Assembly: GCA_947168665.1 (NCBI GenBank)
Contig: CAMVMX010000005.1
Location: forward strand, 84,692-148,691
Length of the DNA: 64,000 nt
Reading direction: 5' to 3'
Source: an uncultured Bacteroidales bacterium
GTDB lineage: Bacteria; Bacteroidota; Bacteroidia; Bacteroidales; P3
Shown here: in pieces, positions 46,523 to 55,244 of the stretch
How positions within the stretch are numbered: the stretch's first letter is position 1
Layout of the letters: the number at the start of each line of letters is the position of its first letter
Program-made: the position numbers and the translations under genes
The notes under the pieces: generated by a model
What the model was told of the DNA's origin: nothing
The model's database searches: none
The model's input: only the letters and a program-made list of their open reading frames with translations

Positions 46523-47392
46523 TTACTTTTTTACGAGCGAGATATCCATGCTCTTGATGTGGTGGGTCAGGGCACCGACCGAGATAAAGTCCACACCGGT
46601 CTCGGCATAGCTGCGGAGCGTCTCTTCGGTGATGCCGCCGCTGGCCTCAGTCTCATATTTGCCATCGATGCGTTGCACGGCTTTGCGCAGGGTGTCGGTG
46701 TCGAAATTGTCAAGCATGATGCGGTCCACGCCGCCGTGGCGCATCACCTGCTCCAGCTCGTCGAGGTTGCGCACCTCAATCTCAATGCGCAGGTCTTTGC
46801 CTTTCTCTTTGAGGTAGGCGTGGGTGCGGTCGATGGCGGCTTCAATTCCTCCGGCAAAATCAATGTGGTTGTCTTTGAGCATCACCATGTCGTACAGCCC
46901 GATGCGGTGGTTGGTGCCGCCGCCGCAGTGTACGGCATATTTTTCCAGCAGCCTCATGTTGGGCGTGGTTTTGCGGGTGTCAAGCAGGCGGGTGTGTAGC
47001 CCGTCGAGCATTTGCACCATGTGGTGCGTCTGGGTGGCGATGCCGCTCAGACGCTGCATAAAATTCAGCGCAGTGCGCTCGGCGGTGAGAATTACCCCCG
47101 ATGCCCCCTCTATAGTCATCAGCATTTCGCCTTTTTTCACCTCGTCGCCATCCTGTTTCAGAAGGGTGACACGGATGGGAATGCGGCTGTGGTAATAGCT
47201 GTCGTTCACAAAGTGGAACACCCTTTCGCCCACTTCCATGCCACAGACTATACCATCGGCCTTGGCCACCATCTTTGCTGTGTTTGTGGCAGTTGGGGGA
47301 ATGCATGCCAAAGTGCTGTGGTCGCCGTCGCCCACATCTTCAAGCAGTGCCATGCGAATCAGTTCGTCTAAATTGGGGATATTGGTCATCAT
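46523..47392 (-). CDS. nadC: Nicotinate-nucleotide pyrophosphorylase
   Basis: 289 aa. Seen: LLEDVGDGDHSTL, GVILTAERTALNFMQRLSGIATQT, LLDTRKTTPNMRLLEKYAVHCGGGTNHRIGLYDMVMLKDNHI, EIEVRNLDELEQVM, GGVDRIMLDNF and ASGGITEETLRSYAETGVDFISVGALTH, the standard QPRTase signature set. Role: forms nicotinate mononucleotide from quinolinate in NAD synthesis. First gene of the minus-strand run. Two adjacent Met codons at the start; no preference between them. Confidence 0.97.
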   Translation of the reverse strand: MMTNIPNLDELIRMALLEDVGDGDHSTLACIPPTATNTAKMVAKADGIVCGMEVGERVFHFVNDSYYHSRIPIRVTLLKQDGDEVKKGEMLMTIEGASGVILTAERTALNFMQRLSGIATQTHHMVQMLDGLHTRLLDTRKTTPNMRLLEKYAVHCGGGTNHRIGLYDMVMLKDNHIDFAGGIEAAIDRTHAYLKEKGKDLRIEIEVRNLDELEQVMRHGGVDRIMLDNFDTDTLRKAVQRIDGKYETEASGGITEETLRSYAETGVDFISVGALTHHIKSMDISLVKK

Positions 47393-47417
47393 GTCAAGCG
47401 CCTTTTATTTCAATTTG

Positions 47418-47425
47418 CAAAAATA
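47418..47425 (-). promoter_or_regulatory. -7 box TATTTTTG of the nadC run
   Basis: TAnnTTTG match, 25 nt before the nadC start; divergent from the cinA promoter 52 bp away. Confidence 0.65.
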
Positions 47426-47477
47426 CGAATAATCTTTCAATCATACAAAATAATCTTCCCATTTTCTGTTTTTTTCG

Positions 47478-47485
47478 TAATTTTG
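47478..47485 (+). promoter_or_regulatory. -7 box TAATTTTG directly before cinA
   Basis: TAnnTTTG match only 4 nt before the cinA ATG, suggesting a leaderless transcript. Confidence 0.65.
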
Positions 47486-47489
47486 CAGC

Positions 47490-48755
47490 ATGAAAGCAAC
47501 GATAATCAACATAGGCGACGAGCTGCTGATTGGACAGGTAGTCAACACAAACGCCAGTTCCATGTCGCAGATGCTCATTGCTGCGGGCATCGATGTCTGT
47601 GGCACCTACGTCATCGGCGACCGTGCCGACGACATCAATTTCTATCTCCGGCACTGCATAGAACGGAGCGACGTGGTTCTCCTCACCGGTGGTCTCGGCC
47701 CCACCAAGGACGACATCACCAAACGCACCCTATGCGAATTTTTCCACAGCGAGTTGTATGAAAACCCTGATGCCTTGGCCAACGTGAAGCGCATCTTCGA
47801 CGCTCGCGGCTACGAGCTCACCCCCGTCAACCGTCAGCAGGCTTGGGTGCCACGTTGCTGCACCATGGTCAACAACCTTCTTGGCACAGCCCCCTGCATG
47901 TGGTTCGACTATCAGGGCAAAGTCATCGTTTCCATGCCCGGTGTCCCATTCGAGATGGTCAACCTCATGCAGACCGAAATCATCCCAAGGCTCCAGTCTC
48001 ATTTCTGCACCGACCAGATTATCAACAAGAACATCCTTGTCCAAGGTATCGGTGAGTCCTTTCTTTCCGACCTCATCGAACCCTGGGAATTGGCCCTGCC
48101 CTCCTCCATCCGCCTGGCCTATCTGCCCCAAGCCGGCATGCTCAAATTGCGCCTCACCGCCCGCGGCAGCCACGACGACCGCCCCCTCCTCCAACAGCAG
48201 ATTGACAACGCTGTGGCTCAACTTTATCCCATCGCGGGCCAATATATCGTGGGCGAAGACCTCGAAACCCTTCCTGAGCTGGTGGCTTACACCATGAAGC
48301 GCCACCACGCCACCTTGGCCACCGCCGAGAGCTGCACCGGCGGCGCTCTGGCCTCGCAGCTCACCGCCCTGGCCGGTGCCTCCGAGTACTACCGTGGCGG
48401 CGTCGTGGCTTATAGCAACGAGGTGAAAGAATGCGCCCTCGGCGTGCGCCACGACACCCTGGCAGACCACGGGGCAGTCAGCGAGGCGACCGTCCGCCAG
48501 ATGGCCGAAGGCGCCCTCCACCGCCTGGGTAGCGACTATGCGGTAGCCACCACTGGCATCGCCGGCCCTGGCGGCGGCACACCCCAAAAACCAGTCGGCA
48601 CCGTGTGGATTGCCGTGGCCAGCCGCAGCCATACCGTGGCACGGCTACTCCATTTCGGCGACCGCCGCGCACAAACCATCGAGCGCACCTGCAACGCCGT
48701 ATGGAGCGAACTTATCAAACTTGTCAACCACAACAACCCTGTCAAACCGCTCTAA
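47490..48755 (+). CDS. cinA: CinA-like protein (nicotinamide-nucleotide amidohydrolase)
   Basis: 421 aa. Seen: N-terminal COG1058/MoCF-like domain (GDELLIGQVVNTNASSMSQ, LTGGLGPTKDDITKRTLCEF) and the C-terminal CinA amidohydrolase domain (TLATAESCTGGALASQLTALAGASEYYRGGVVAYSNEVK, GIAGPGGGTPQKPVGTVWIA). Role: C-terminal domain deamidates nicotinamide mononucleotide in the NAD cycle. Notably divergent from nadC, another NAD gene, sharing a ~100-bp control region. Confidence 0.96.
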   Translation: MKATIINIGDELLIGQVVNTNASSMSQMLIAAGIDVCGTYVIGDRADDINFYLRHCIERSDVVLLTGGLGPTKDDITKRTLCEFFHSELYENPDALANVKRIFDARGYELTPVNRQQAWVPRCCTMVNNLLGTAPCMWFDYQGKVIVSMPGVPFEMVNLMQTEIIPRLQSHFCTDQIINKNILVQGIGESFLSDLIEPWELALPSSIRLAYLPQAGMLKLRLTARGSHDDRPLLQQQIDNAVAQLYPIAGQYIVGEDLETLPELVAYTMKRHHATLATAESCTGGALASQLTALAGASEYYRGGVVAYSNEVKECALGVRHDTLADHGAVSEATVRQMAEGALHRLGSDYAVATTGIAGPGGGTPQKPVGTVWIAVASRSHTVARLLHFGDRRAQTIERTCNAVWSELIKLVNHNNPVKPL

Positions 48756-48768
48756 CCCACTTCCACCC

Positions 48769-49146
48769 ATGCCCAGAGGATTAATCACCGTGCTCATGCT
48801 CGTCTGCTCTAATGTCTTCATGACCTTTGCCTGGTATGGCAACCTCAAACTGCAGCAGATGAACCTCATCAAAGACTGGCCACTCATTGGCATCATTGCC
48901 CTCTCATGGGGCATGGCCTTCTTCGAGTACACCTTCATGATACCCGCCAACCGCATCGGCTCCCAAATCACTGGCGGCCCCTTCTCTCTCATGCAGCTGA
49001 AGGTAATCCAGGAGTGCGTGTCACTTCTTGTCTTCACCGTCATTGTTGCCACCGTCTTCAAAGGCGAGCCCATCCGCTGGAACCACCTTGTGGCCTTCGG
49101 CCTCATCATTTTAGCCGTTTTCTTTGCCTTTTTAAAAACCGATTGA
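48769..49146 (+). CDS. DUF486 family small membrane protein
   Basis: 125 aa from the ATG at 48769, 13 bp after cinA. Seen: four membrane helices with DUF486 features ([72 protein letters not shown]). Related to the DMT transporter superfamily; function unknown. Confidence 0.92.
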   Translation: MPRGLITVLMLVCSNVFMTFAWYGNLKLQQMNLIKDWPLIGIIALSWGMAFFEYTFMIPANRIGSQITGGPFSLMQLKVIQECVSLLVFTVIVATVFKGEPIRWNHLVAFGLIILAVFFAFLKTD

Positions 49147-49163
49147 AATCCAGACATCATCCA

Positions 49164-51257
49164 ATGAAACGTATTGTCCCCCTCCTGCTTTCGTTGCTGC
49201 TTTTTGTCGGCTGCAATCGTGATATGGAAGTCTTTCAGCTTACCGACTGGGAGTTCGAGTATGAAGGCCAGTGGTTCTCCGCCACCGTTCCGGGCTGCAT
49301 CCATACTGACCTCTTGGCCCATGGTCTCATCCCCGACCCCTTCTATGCCACCAATGAAGACTCCGTGCAATGGGTCGCCCAGCGCCCTTGGAAATACCGC
49401 ACCGTCATCACTCGCGACATGTGGGAAGGCTTCGAACACTGCGACCTCGTCCTTGAGGGAGTCACCTATTGCGACGTGCGCATCACCGGCACCGCCATGG
49501 GCGCACCCTTTCAGCACCTGCTCATGTCGGCGGACAATATGTTCCGCACCCACCGCGTGTGCCTCTTCGAGTCGCTCATCGACAGCGGCATCCTGCCCGA
49601 CCCTGACCAGGAGGCCGTCATCGAAATCACATTCTTCCCCATCGAGCAAAACAACGAAAACCATTTCGCCACCGATGTGAGTGAAGAGGACGGCTATCCC
49701 TGGCCCGACATGGACTACGACCTGCCCGACCACCGCGCCATGAGCCGCATGGCTCCCTACATGCTGGGGTGGGACTGGGGTCCCAAGCTCAGCACCGTGG
49801 GCATACTTGGCGGCGCAAGGCTGGAGTGCCACAATGGCCAGCTGCTTGAAGAGACCGTCGCCAAGCCCCGCTCATGGAATGTGGAACTGCGGCAGGAACA
49901 GGACTCCATCGGCCAGAGTTTCACCTTCTACCGCAATGGCAAACCTCTCTTTGTGAAAGGGGCTAACTGGATTCCCGTCCACTCCTTCCCCGTGCTCGAC
50001 AGTGCCAACCGCGCCCGTTACCGCCATCTGCTCACCTCGGCTAAGGATGCCCATTTCAACATGCTCCGTGTGTGGGGCGGCGGCATTTACGAGCCCGACT
50101 ACTTCTTTGATCTCTGCGACTCGCTGGGACTCATGGTGTGGGTCGACTTCGACTTCAGCTGCGCCCTCTATCCCTCCGACTCCGCCTTCCTTGCCAACGT
50201 CAAGGCCGAGGCCGAGGAGCAGGTGCGCCGCATTGCGCGGCATCCCTGCGTGGTGCTGTGGTGCGGCAACAACGAGGTCAAAAACGGCTGGGAAGACTGG
50301 GGCTGGCAAGCCCAGTACCAGTGGACTCCCCAACAGATAGCCACTCTCCAGCACGGCATCGACACCCTTTTCGGCCCCAATGGCATACTGGCTCAGGCCG
50401 TCAGCCAATGCGACCCCCTGCGCCGACCCTACATCACCTCCTCGCCACTTTTCGGCTGGGGCCATCCCGAATGCGTCACCCACGGCGACAGCCACTACTG
50501 GGGCGTATGGTGGGGCGAGCAACCTTTCGAAATGTACCGCGAGAAGACGGGTCGCTTCATGTCCGAATTCGGCTTCCAAAGCTATCCGGACTTCAGCACC
50601 GTGTGTCGCTATTGCCCTGCTGACCAGCGCACCATCGACTCCCCCACCATGCGGAACCATCAGAAGCATGGCCGTGGGCTGGAAATCATCGACAAAGCCA
50701 TGATGCAATACTACGGAGTCGACAGCCGCTCGCTCAGCCTCGAGGACTTCTGCTACGTCAGCCAGCTCCTCCAGGCCTGGGGCACAGGCTACGGCATCCT
50801 CTGCCACCTCCAGGCCCAGCCCCACTGCATGGGCACCCTCTACTGGCAGCTCAACGACTGCTGGCCCGTGGCGTCGTGGAGCAGTATTGACTATTACGGC
50901 AACTGGAAAGCCCTCCACTACCGCGTCCGCGACCTTTTCAGCGACACTGTCGACCTCGACCACTGGGCGAAATACTATAAAACCTATCCTCGCAACCTCC
51001 GCCTGCCCAAGGCCCGCTACGACCTCAGCCACCGCTTGGCCAAAGGTCAGCTGGTGGCCGACCTCAAGGCTGAGAGCAACCTCCGCGACGTGATGCTGCA
51101 GACCGAGCCACACGTCGACGGCCATTTCGACCTCAACTATTTCGACCTCGCTGCCGGCCAGTCGCTCCAGGCCCGCTTTATCCCCTCCGACCCCAAGGCC
51201 GACCTCTCGCATGTCTCGGTGACTCTCAAGTGCCTCAACCAGGTGCTCAACCCCTGA
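49164..51257 (+). CDS. GH2 beta-mannosidase-like lipoprotein, apparently lacking the Ig-like domain
   Basis: 697 aa from the ATG at 49164. Seen: lipoprotein signal with lipobox FVGC (Cys17); sugar-binding domain (about 22-220, [40 protein letters not shown]); TIM barrel from about 255 ([32 protein letters not shown]) with acid/base Glu371 in CGNNEVKNG and nucleophile Glu468 in [11 protein letters not shown]. Role: releases beta-linked mannose from glycans at the cell surface or periplasm. Odd: family members run to about 820-870 aa; here the segment between the sugar-binding and barrel domains is only about 20 residues, where an Ig-like sandwich of ~100 residues normally sits. Follows DUF486 by 17 nt. 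Confidence 0.88.
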   Translation: MKRIVPLLLSLLLFVGCNRDMEVFQLTDWEFEYEGQWFSATVPGCIHTDLLAHGLIPDPFYATNEDSVQWVAQRPWKYRTVITRDMWEGFEHCDLVLEGVTYCDVRITGTAMGAPFQHLLMSADNMFRTHRVCLFESLIDSGILPDPDQEAVIEITFFPIEQNNENHFATDVSEEDGYPWPDMDYDLPDHRAMSRMAPYMLGWDWGPKLSTVGILGGARLECHNGQLLEETVAKPRSWNVELRQEQDSIGQSFTFYRNGKPLFVKGANWIPVHSFPVLDSANRARYRHLLTSAKDAHFNMLRVWGGGIYEPDYFFDLCDSLGLMVWVDFDFSCALYPSDSAFLANVKAEAEEQVRRIARHPCVVLWCGNNEVKNGWEDWGWQAQYQWTPQQIATLQHGIDTLFGPNGILAQAVSQCDPLRRPYITSSPLFGWGHPECVTHGDSHYWGVWWGEQPFEMYREKTGRFMSEFGFQSYPDFSTVCRYCPADQRTIDSPTMRNHQKHGRGLEIIDKAMMQYYGVDSRSLSLEDFCYVSQLLQAWGTGYGILCHLQAQPHCMGTLYWQLNDCWPVASWSSIDYYGNWKALHYRVRDLFSDTVDLDHWAKYYKTYPRNLRLPKARYDLSHRLAKGQLVADLKAESNLRDVMLQTEPHVDGHFDLNYFDLAAGQSLQARFIPSDPKADLSHVSVTLKCLNQVLNP

Positions 51258-51280
51258 CGCCATTCTTGGCAAACGAGTGG

Positions 51281-51315
51281 CAAAAGGGCTGGCAGCGCCA
51301 CGCGCTGCCAGCCCT
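51281..51315 (-). terminator. Terminator at the 3' end of the cytolysin gene
   Basis: Near-perfect 13-bp stem (AGGGCTGGCAGCG / CGCTGCCAGCCCT) with a short loop; followed on the minus strand by TTTGCC, a weak T tract. Lies between convergent genes and may serve both. Confidence 0.6.
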
Positions 51316-51343
51316 GATTGATGCGTAAGGGTGAAAACGGCTG

Positions 51344-53569
51344 TTACTTGGATTTAATTTCCTTGATAGTCACAGCCCTGGCTACATCGCCTTTCAGATA
51401 CAGCTCCATGTCGCCCGTCTCGATTTCCCCGTGGTTGAGGATTCGGGAATCGTCAGTTGTCCATTTGCTCACTTTCGAGGCTCTTGACTTGATTCTGATG
51501 GTCGGGTCTTTATAGATGTATTCCCCTGCGTTCAGGTCGCCGAAGATAACGGTGCGTGTTTTGTTGCAGGTATAATACCATGGATCTTGCACCTTGGAGG
51601 AAGAGTTCTTGTTGATGACCTTGAAGATGACGGGTTTCCCGTTCACGACTCTGAAGCATTGCACATCGAGGTAAGTCTGGACATCGCCGCCGCCGGGGCC
51701 GCCCACCCTCACGGGGCTGACATTGATATAAGCCGACAGCCTTCGCGGACACCTTATGTACCCGATTTGGTACTGCTTGCCATTGAAGAGCGGTTTGATG
51801 ACTTTGCCCGGGGTCGCGCCGGACACCAGCTGGATGGTGTATTTTGTCACTACCCCCTGGTTGTTGCGGCTGAACTTCATGTTGTCCGCCATGGCTCGCT
51901 CCAGCTCCGCCTTGGTCTTCTGGCTTCTCAATGCACTGATGGTCATACCACTCCCTCCCAGGTTGAAGATGGCGTCGTTCTCATAGCGATCAGATGAGGA
52001 GTAGTTCTCGCTGCCGCTTGCCGTCGTGCCGTAGCCCGACACCTTTTGGCTGGAGTCAATCTTCACTTTCTTGGCCGAGTATTCGCGCAGGTAGCTGAAG
52101 GTTCTTCCGTAGGTCACCGAGGTGACGATGGCTATAGCCTTGCCGTTCATGGCTTTCTTCAGCTGCTCCACGGTGACGCTCTTGTCAAACAACGACGACG
52201 GGTCTTGCCGCCACGTGTCTTTCAGCTTCACGGTGAAATAGTCCTGCTCCAGTGTAGTGGCCTGGATAAATGTCTGTTCCGACGAGTCTGTCTTGGCCTT
52301 CACATTCACATTCACTCCGGCAAACGACGAGTCGACCGAGAGGTCCAGCATCAGGCTCTTCTCGCTGGAGTGTATGCGGGTGCGGGGCACCTGCATGCCG
52401 GGGGCCTCGTATCGGCTGTCGGCCAGCAGCGTTTCCATGATTTTGTTGACGGCCGTGGCAACTGCCGAGTTGTTCGGCTCGACATCGTTCTGGGTGGTGT
52501 TGCTGCCGGCAAGGAAGTCGCCGTAGATGCTGATCTTGTTCCGCTTCACGCTGGACAGCGGGGTGGGCGAACCCGTGGTGATGTCTGTGTCGACCAGCAG
52601 GATGGCTCCGGGATAGATGTTCTGGTATCCGTTGCCGCGCACATAAATCTCTTTCTTGTCGATTTTCGTCTCTGTCTTGCTGAGGATGAACGCGGCGTCT
52701 CTGTCGGGCAGGCTCTCGACGGCGTCGGGATACAGGGTCTTGTCGTCGTACAGGTCGTTGTTTATCAATGCCGTCTCGCTGTAGGGGACGCTCGACAAGA
52801 AGCTGTTGATGCTCTTGGTGTTATCCGTGCCGGTGCTGCCACCGCCTCCGCCGGTCTCGGCCGGTGCTGTGGTGACGTACAGGGGTTGATAGGCAGAATA
52901 GCTCTTCCCGTCGTAGGCATAGACCATCACTTTGTAGGTCACATTGGGGTATAGCCCTGTGATTCTATAGGACTGTCTTTTGCTGGCCAGTCTTTCGAGG
53001 ACACCCGCCAATCCGGGCTTTCTGCCGGGCAGGGTAGGCTTATTGGTCTTCCCTGACAGGAGTGAACTCTGTTTTCTGTTGTTGATGGAATAGTTGGGGC
53101 CGGGAGTCCATGTCACCAGATATTTCAAGTCGTCCTGTGCCGTTTCCTTGTCGGTGGCTTTATACCAGGTTACCATCACCGTCGTGGAATTGATTGCGGA
53201 GAAGTTGACAATCCCGTTGCTGATGATGGGGGGAGTGTTGGGCAACTCTTTCGGCAGGGTCTGGACGACGGTGCTGGCATACATGCTCTCGCAGCCATCT
53301 TCGTCGCGCACATATACGATAATCTCGTAGGTGGTGGAGGGCTGCAACCCAGTGATGACATAGTTGTCGTTGTCGATTTTACGCTCCCCGATTTTGCGGA
53401 CATTGTTGTCCCACACGTACGGAGCCACGCACCAGGTGACGGTGTACATCAGCTGGTTGGCGGGTGTCTCTTTGTCGGTGGCTTTCTTCCAGCGCAGGGA
53501 GATTGTCGTTGCCGTCCGGCTGACGATGGTCAGCTTCGTGTCGGCAATGATTGGATGAGTGTTAGCCAT
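51344..53569 (-). CDS. Fibronectin III / cholesterol-dependent cytolysin-like protein
   Basis: 741 aa from the ATG at 53569 (a TTG four codons upstream is less likely). Seen: two FN3 domains (about 5-105 and 110-236) that share the motif KATDKET and a following YxVTW; the second carries a ~35-residue basic insert. After a Gly/Ser linker (about 240-248) comes a module (about 255-610) matching thiol-activated cytolysins: NIYPGAILLVDTD, DYFTVKLKDT, SLFDKSVTVEQLKK, IVTSVTYGRTFSYL, and the pore-region glycine pair in FNLGGSGMT. The C-terminal ~130 residues replace cytolysin domain 4; they have three Cys, but no undecapeptide and no Thr-Leu cholesterol motif. No signal peptide or T9SS tail. Inference: a pore-forming protein with altered targeting. 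Monocistronic. Confidence 0.85.
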   Translation of the reverse strand: MANTHPIIADTKLTIVSRTATTISLRWKKATDKETPANQLMYTVTWCVAPYVWDNNVRKIGERKIDNDNYVITGLQPSTTYEIIVYVRDEDGCESMYASTVVQTLPKELPNTPPIISNGIVNFSAINSTTVMVTWYKATDKETAQDDLKYLVTWTPGPNYSINNRKQSSLLSGKTNKPTLPGRKPGLAGVLERLASKRQSYRITGLYPNVTYKVMVYAYDGKSYSAYQPLYVTTAPAETGGGGGSTGTDNTKSINSFLSSVPYSETALINNDLYDDKTLYPDAVESLPDRDAAFILSKTETKIDKKEIYVRGNGYQNIYPGAILLVDTDITTGSPTPLSSVKRNKISIYGDFLAGSNTTQNDVEPNNSAVATAVNKIMETLLADSRYEAPGMQVPRTRIHSSEKSLMLDLSVDSSFAGVNVNVKAKTDSSEQTFIQATTLEQDYFTVKLKDTWRQDPSSLFDKSVTVEQLKKAMNGKAIAIVTSVTYGRTFSYLREYSAKKVKIDSSQKVSGYGTTASGSENYSSSDRYENDAIFNLGGSGMTISALRSQKTKAELERAMADNMKFSRNNQGVVTKYTIQLVSGATPGKVIKPLFNGKQYQIGYIRCPRRLSAYINVSPVRVGGPGGGDVQTYLDVQCFRVVNGKPVIFKVINKNSSSKVQDPWYYTCNKTRTVIFGDLNAGEYIYKDPTIRIKSRASKVSKWTTDDSRILNHGEIETGDMELYLKGDVARAVTIKEIKSK

Positions 53570-53673
53570 AATGTTATGCAATTGACCTTGTACTATTGCG
53601 AGGTTTTTAATGAGAGGTTATTTGGTGTCTATTATATAATGTTTTTTTACAGTTGATTGTTTTTTCGATGTTG

Positions 53674-53681
53674 CAAAAATA
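53674..53681 (-). promoter_or_regulatory. -7 box TATTTTTG of the cytolysin gene
   Basis: TAnnTTTG match on the minus strand, giving a leader of about 100 nt before the start codon. Confidence 0.6.
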
Positions 53682-54001
53682 CATATATTTTTTAAATTAT
53701 TTTATTTTTTTTTAATCTATATCGGTAAAATGTTGTAAACAAGATAGTCATGTTTCTAATTTAATATTTTTTTAAGCCTATTATGGTCTTCTTTCCCTTT
53801 TGCGGCGGCTCCGTAGTGGGTTCTGTATTTACTTTGTTCTTTTTTTCCGGTTTCTTTCTATTTGCATTCTTTATTATTTGTGTATAAGGAACAAAGTGGA
53901 ATCAAAGCAGTAGGTAAGCAGTGGGTATGAAACGGGGGGAGCGGCGAAATGGCGGCGGAGGATTTTTTTTGCAGAATTGGCAAGAAATGAACCTTTTTGT
54001 G

Positions 54002-54009
54002 TATATTTG
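54002..54009 (+). promoter_or_regulatory. -7 box TATATTTG upstream of the zinc peptidase
   Basis: Exact match to the -7 consensus, with a TTG at 53977-53979 (22-nt spacing). The leader to the peptidase ATG would be ~210 nt, unusually long here. Confidence 0.6.
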
Positions 54010-54220
54010 CAAGATGTTTGAGCGGAGGGTTTGGCGTGTAGGGCGTGGCGTAATGAATTGGTGTGCAGTGATTTTACGTCGGTTGCGGGCAGAGCGGAGG
54101 TGCGAGGGCGAGGGCCTGCGGGGGACGGGGACGGAGGACCGGCACGAGGCAAACGGGTGCCGTGGGTGAGACGGGACAAGCGAATGTGGAATGTTTAATT
54201 TCTAAAATAGACAATAGATT

Positions 54221-55075
54221 ATGAGACTACAAGGAAGACGCGAAAGCAACAACGTCGACGACCGCCGCGGACAGGTGGGCAAGAAGGCCGGTCTGGGCAT
54301 CGGCGGATTGATTATTGCGGGTATCATTGTGCTGATTATGGGTGGCAACCCGTTGAGTGTGCTGCAGTTAGCAGGAGACGGCACCGCCACGTCGCAAAAC
54401 ACCGAGTATGTGGCCACTGCCGAGGAGCAGGAACTGGCCAAATTCGCCAGCCAGATTCTCGCCGGCACGGAGGATGTGTGGACCGCCGAGTTCAAAAAGA
54501 TGGGCCGCAAGTATGTGCCGCCCAAGCTGGTGCTGTTCAAGGGGTCGGTGCAGAGTGGCTGCGGCGGGGCCACATCGTCGTCGGGCCCGTTCTACTGCTC
54601 GGCCGACCAGTGCGTATATATCGATCTTGAATTTTTCTCCAGTATGCACAAGCAGCTGGGGGCCGACGGTGATTTCGCCTATGCCTACGTCATTGCCCAC
54701 GAGGTGGGCCACCATGTGCAGTATCTGCTCGGCACCCTCACCGAAGCCCATCAGATGATGAGCCGTGTCAGCGAGAAGGAGTCGAACCAGATCAGCGTCA
54801 GGCTGGAACTTCAGGCCGACTATTATGCCGGCGTATGGGCTTACCACGACAATCAGATGTTCGGCTCGCTGGAGGATGGCGACATCGAGGAGGGCCTGAA
54901 TGTGGCTTCGAAGATTGGCGACGACTACCTGCAAAAGAAGGCTCGCGGCTACTCGGTGCCCGACTCCTTCAACCACGGCACTTCGGCCCAGCGGGTCAAA
55001 TGGCTTAAAAAGGGTCTGACCACAGGCAGTGTGCAGGGCGGCGACACCTTCTCGCCCAGCTACGCAAGCCTCTGA
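54221..55075 (+). CDS. Neutral zinc metallopeptidase (YpfJ family)
   Basis: 284 aa. Seen: basic N-terminus, one membrane helix (about 23-43), the catalytic motif HEVGHH in VIAHEVGHHVQYLLG, preceding GGATSSSGPFYCSADQCVYIDLEFF, a third-ligand region LELQADYYAGVWAYH, and the C-terminal FNHGTSAQRVKWLKKG. Role by family: predicted membrane-anchored metalloprotease of unknown substrate. Its cysteines (GCGG, CSADQC) lie in the predicted extracytoplasmic part. Confidence 0.94.
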   Translation: MRLQGRRESNNVDDRRGQVGKKAGLGIGGLIIAGIIVLIMGGNPLSVLQLAGDGTATSQNTEYVATAEEQELAKFASQILAGTEDVWTAEFKKMGRKYVPPKLVLFKGSVQSGCGGATSSSGPFYCSADQCVYIDLEFFSSMHKQLGADGDFAYAYVIAHEVGHHVQYLLGTLTEAHQMMSRVSEKESNQISVRLELQADYYAGVWAYHDNQMFGSLEDGDIEEGLNVASKIGDDYLQKKARGYSVPDSFNHGTSAQRVKWLKKGLTTGSVQGGDTFSPSYASL

Positions 55076-55198
55076 AACCGCCCCTCACGCCCCGCCAGAT
55101 GCGTCCCTGTGGGCTGCGAGGCCTTTTGCAGACGCCTGATACAAAGTGTTTAGCGTTTTTGTGGCACTTTGTTTTTGCAACAATAGAAAAAAAATGCG

Positions 55199-55206
55199 TA
55201 TATTTG
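55199..55206 (+). promoter_or_regulatory. -7 box TATATTTG of the prodomain-barrel gene
   Basis: Consensus match with TTG at 55175-55177 (21-nt spacing); ATG 38 nt downstream. Confidence 0.7.
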
Positions 55207-55244
55207 CATTCTAAAACTGAATTAAAAAGTAAAACAATATTATT

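Larger units (their letters stand above)
53570..54220. other. AT-rich intergenic region upstream of the cytolysin gene
   Basis: About 650 bp. From roughly 53580 to 53900 it is strikingly AT-rich with long T runs, unlike the GC-rich genome around it; it holds the cytolysin promoter. The right half holds the divergent promoter of the zinc peptidase gene and a ~200-nt leader with one short Arg-rich frame (54014-54169). No other gene recognised. Confidence 0.7.
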
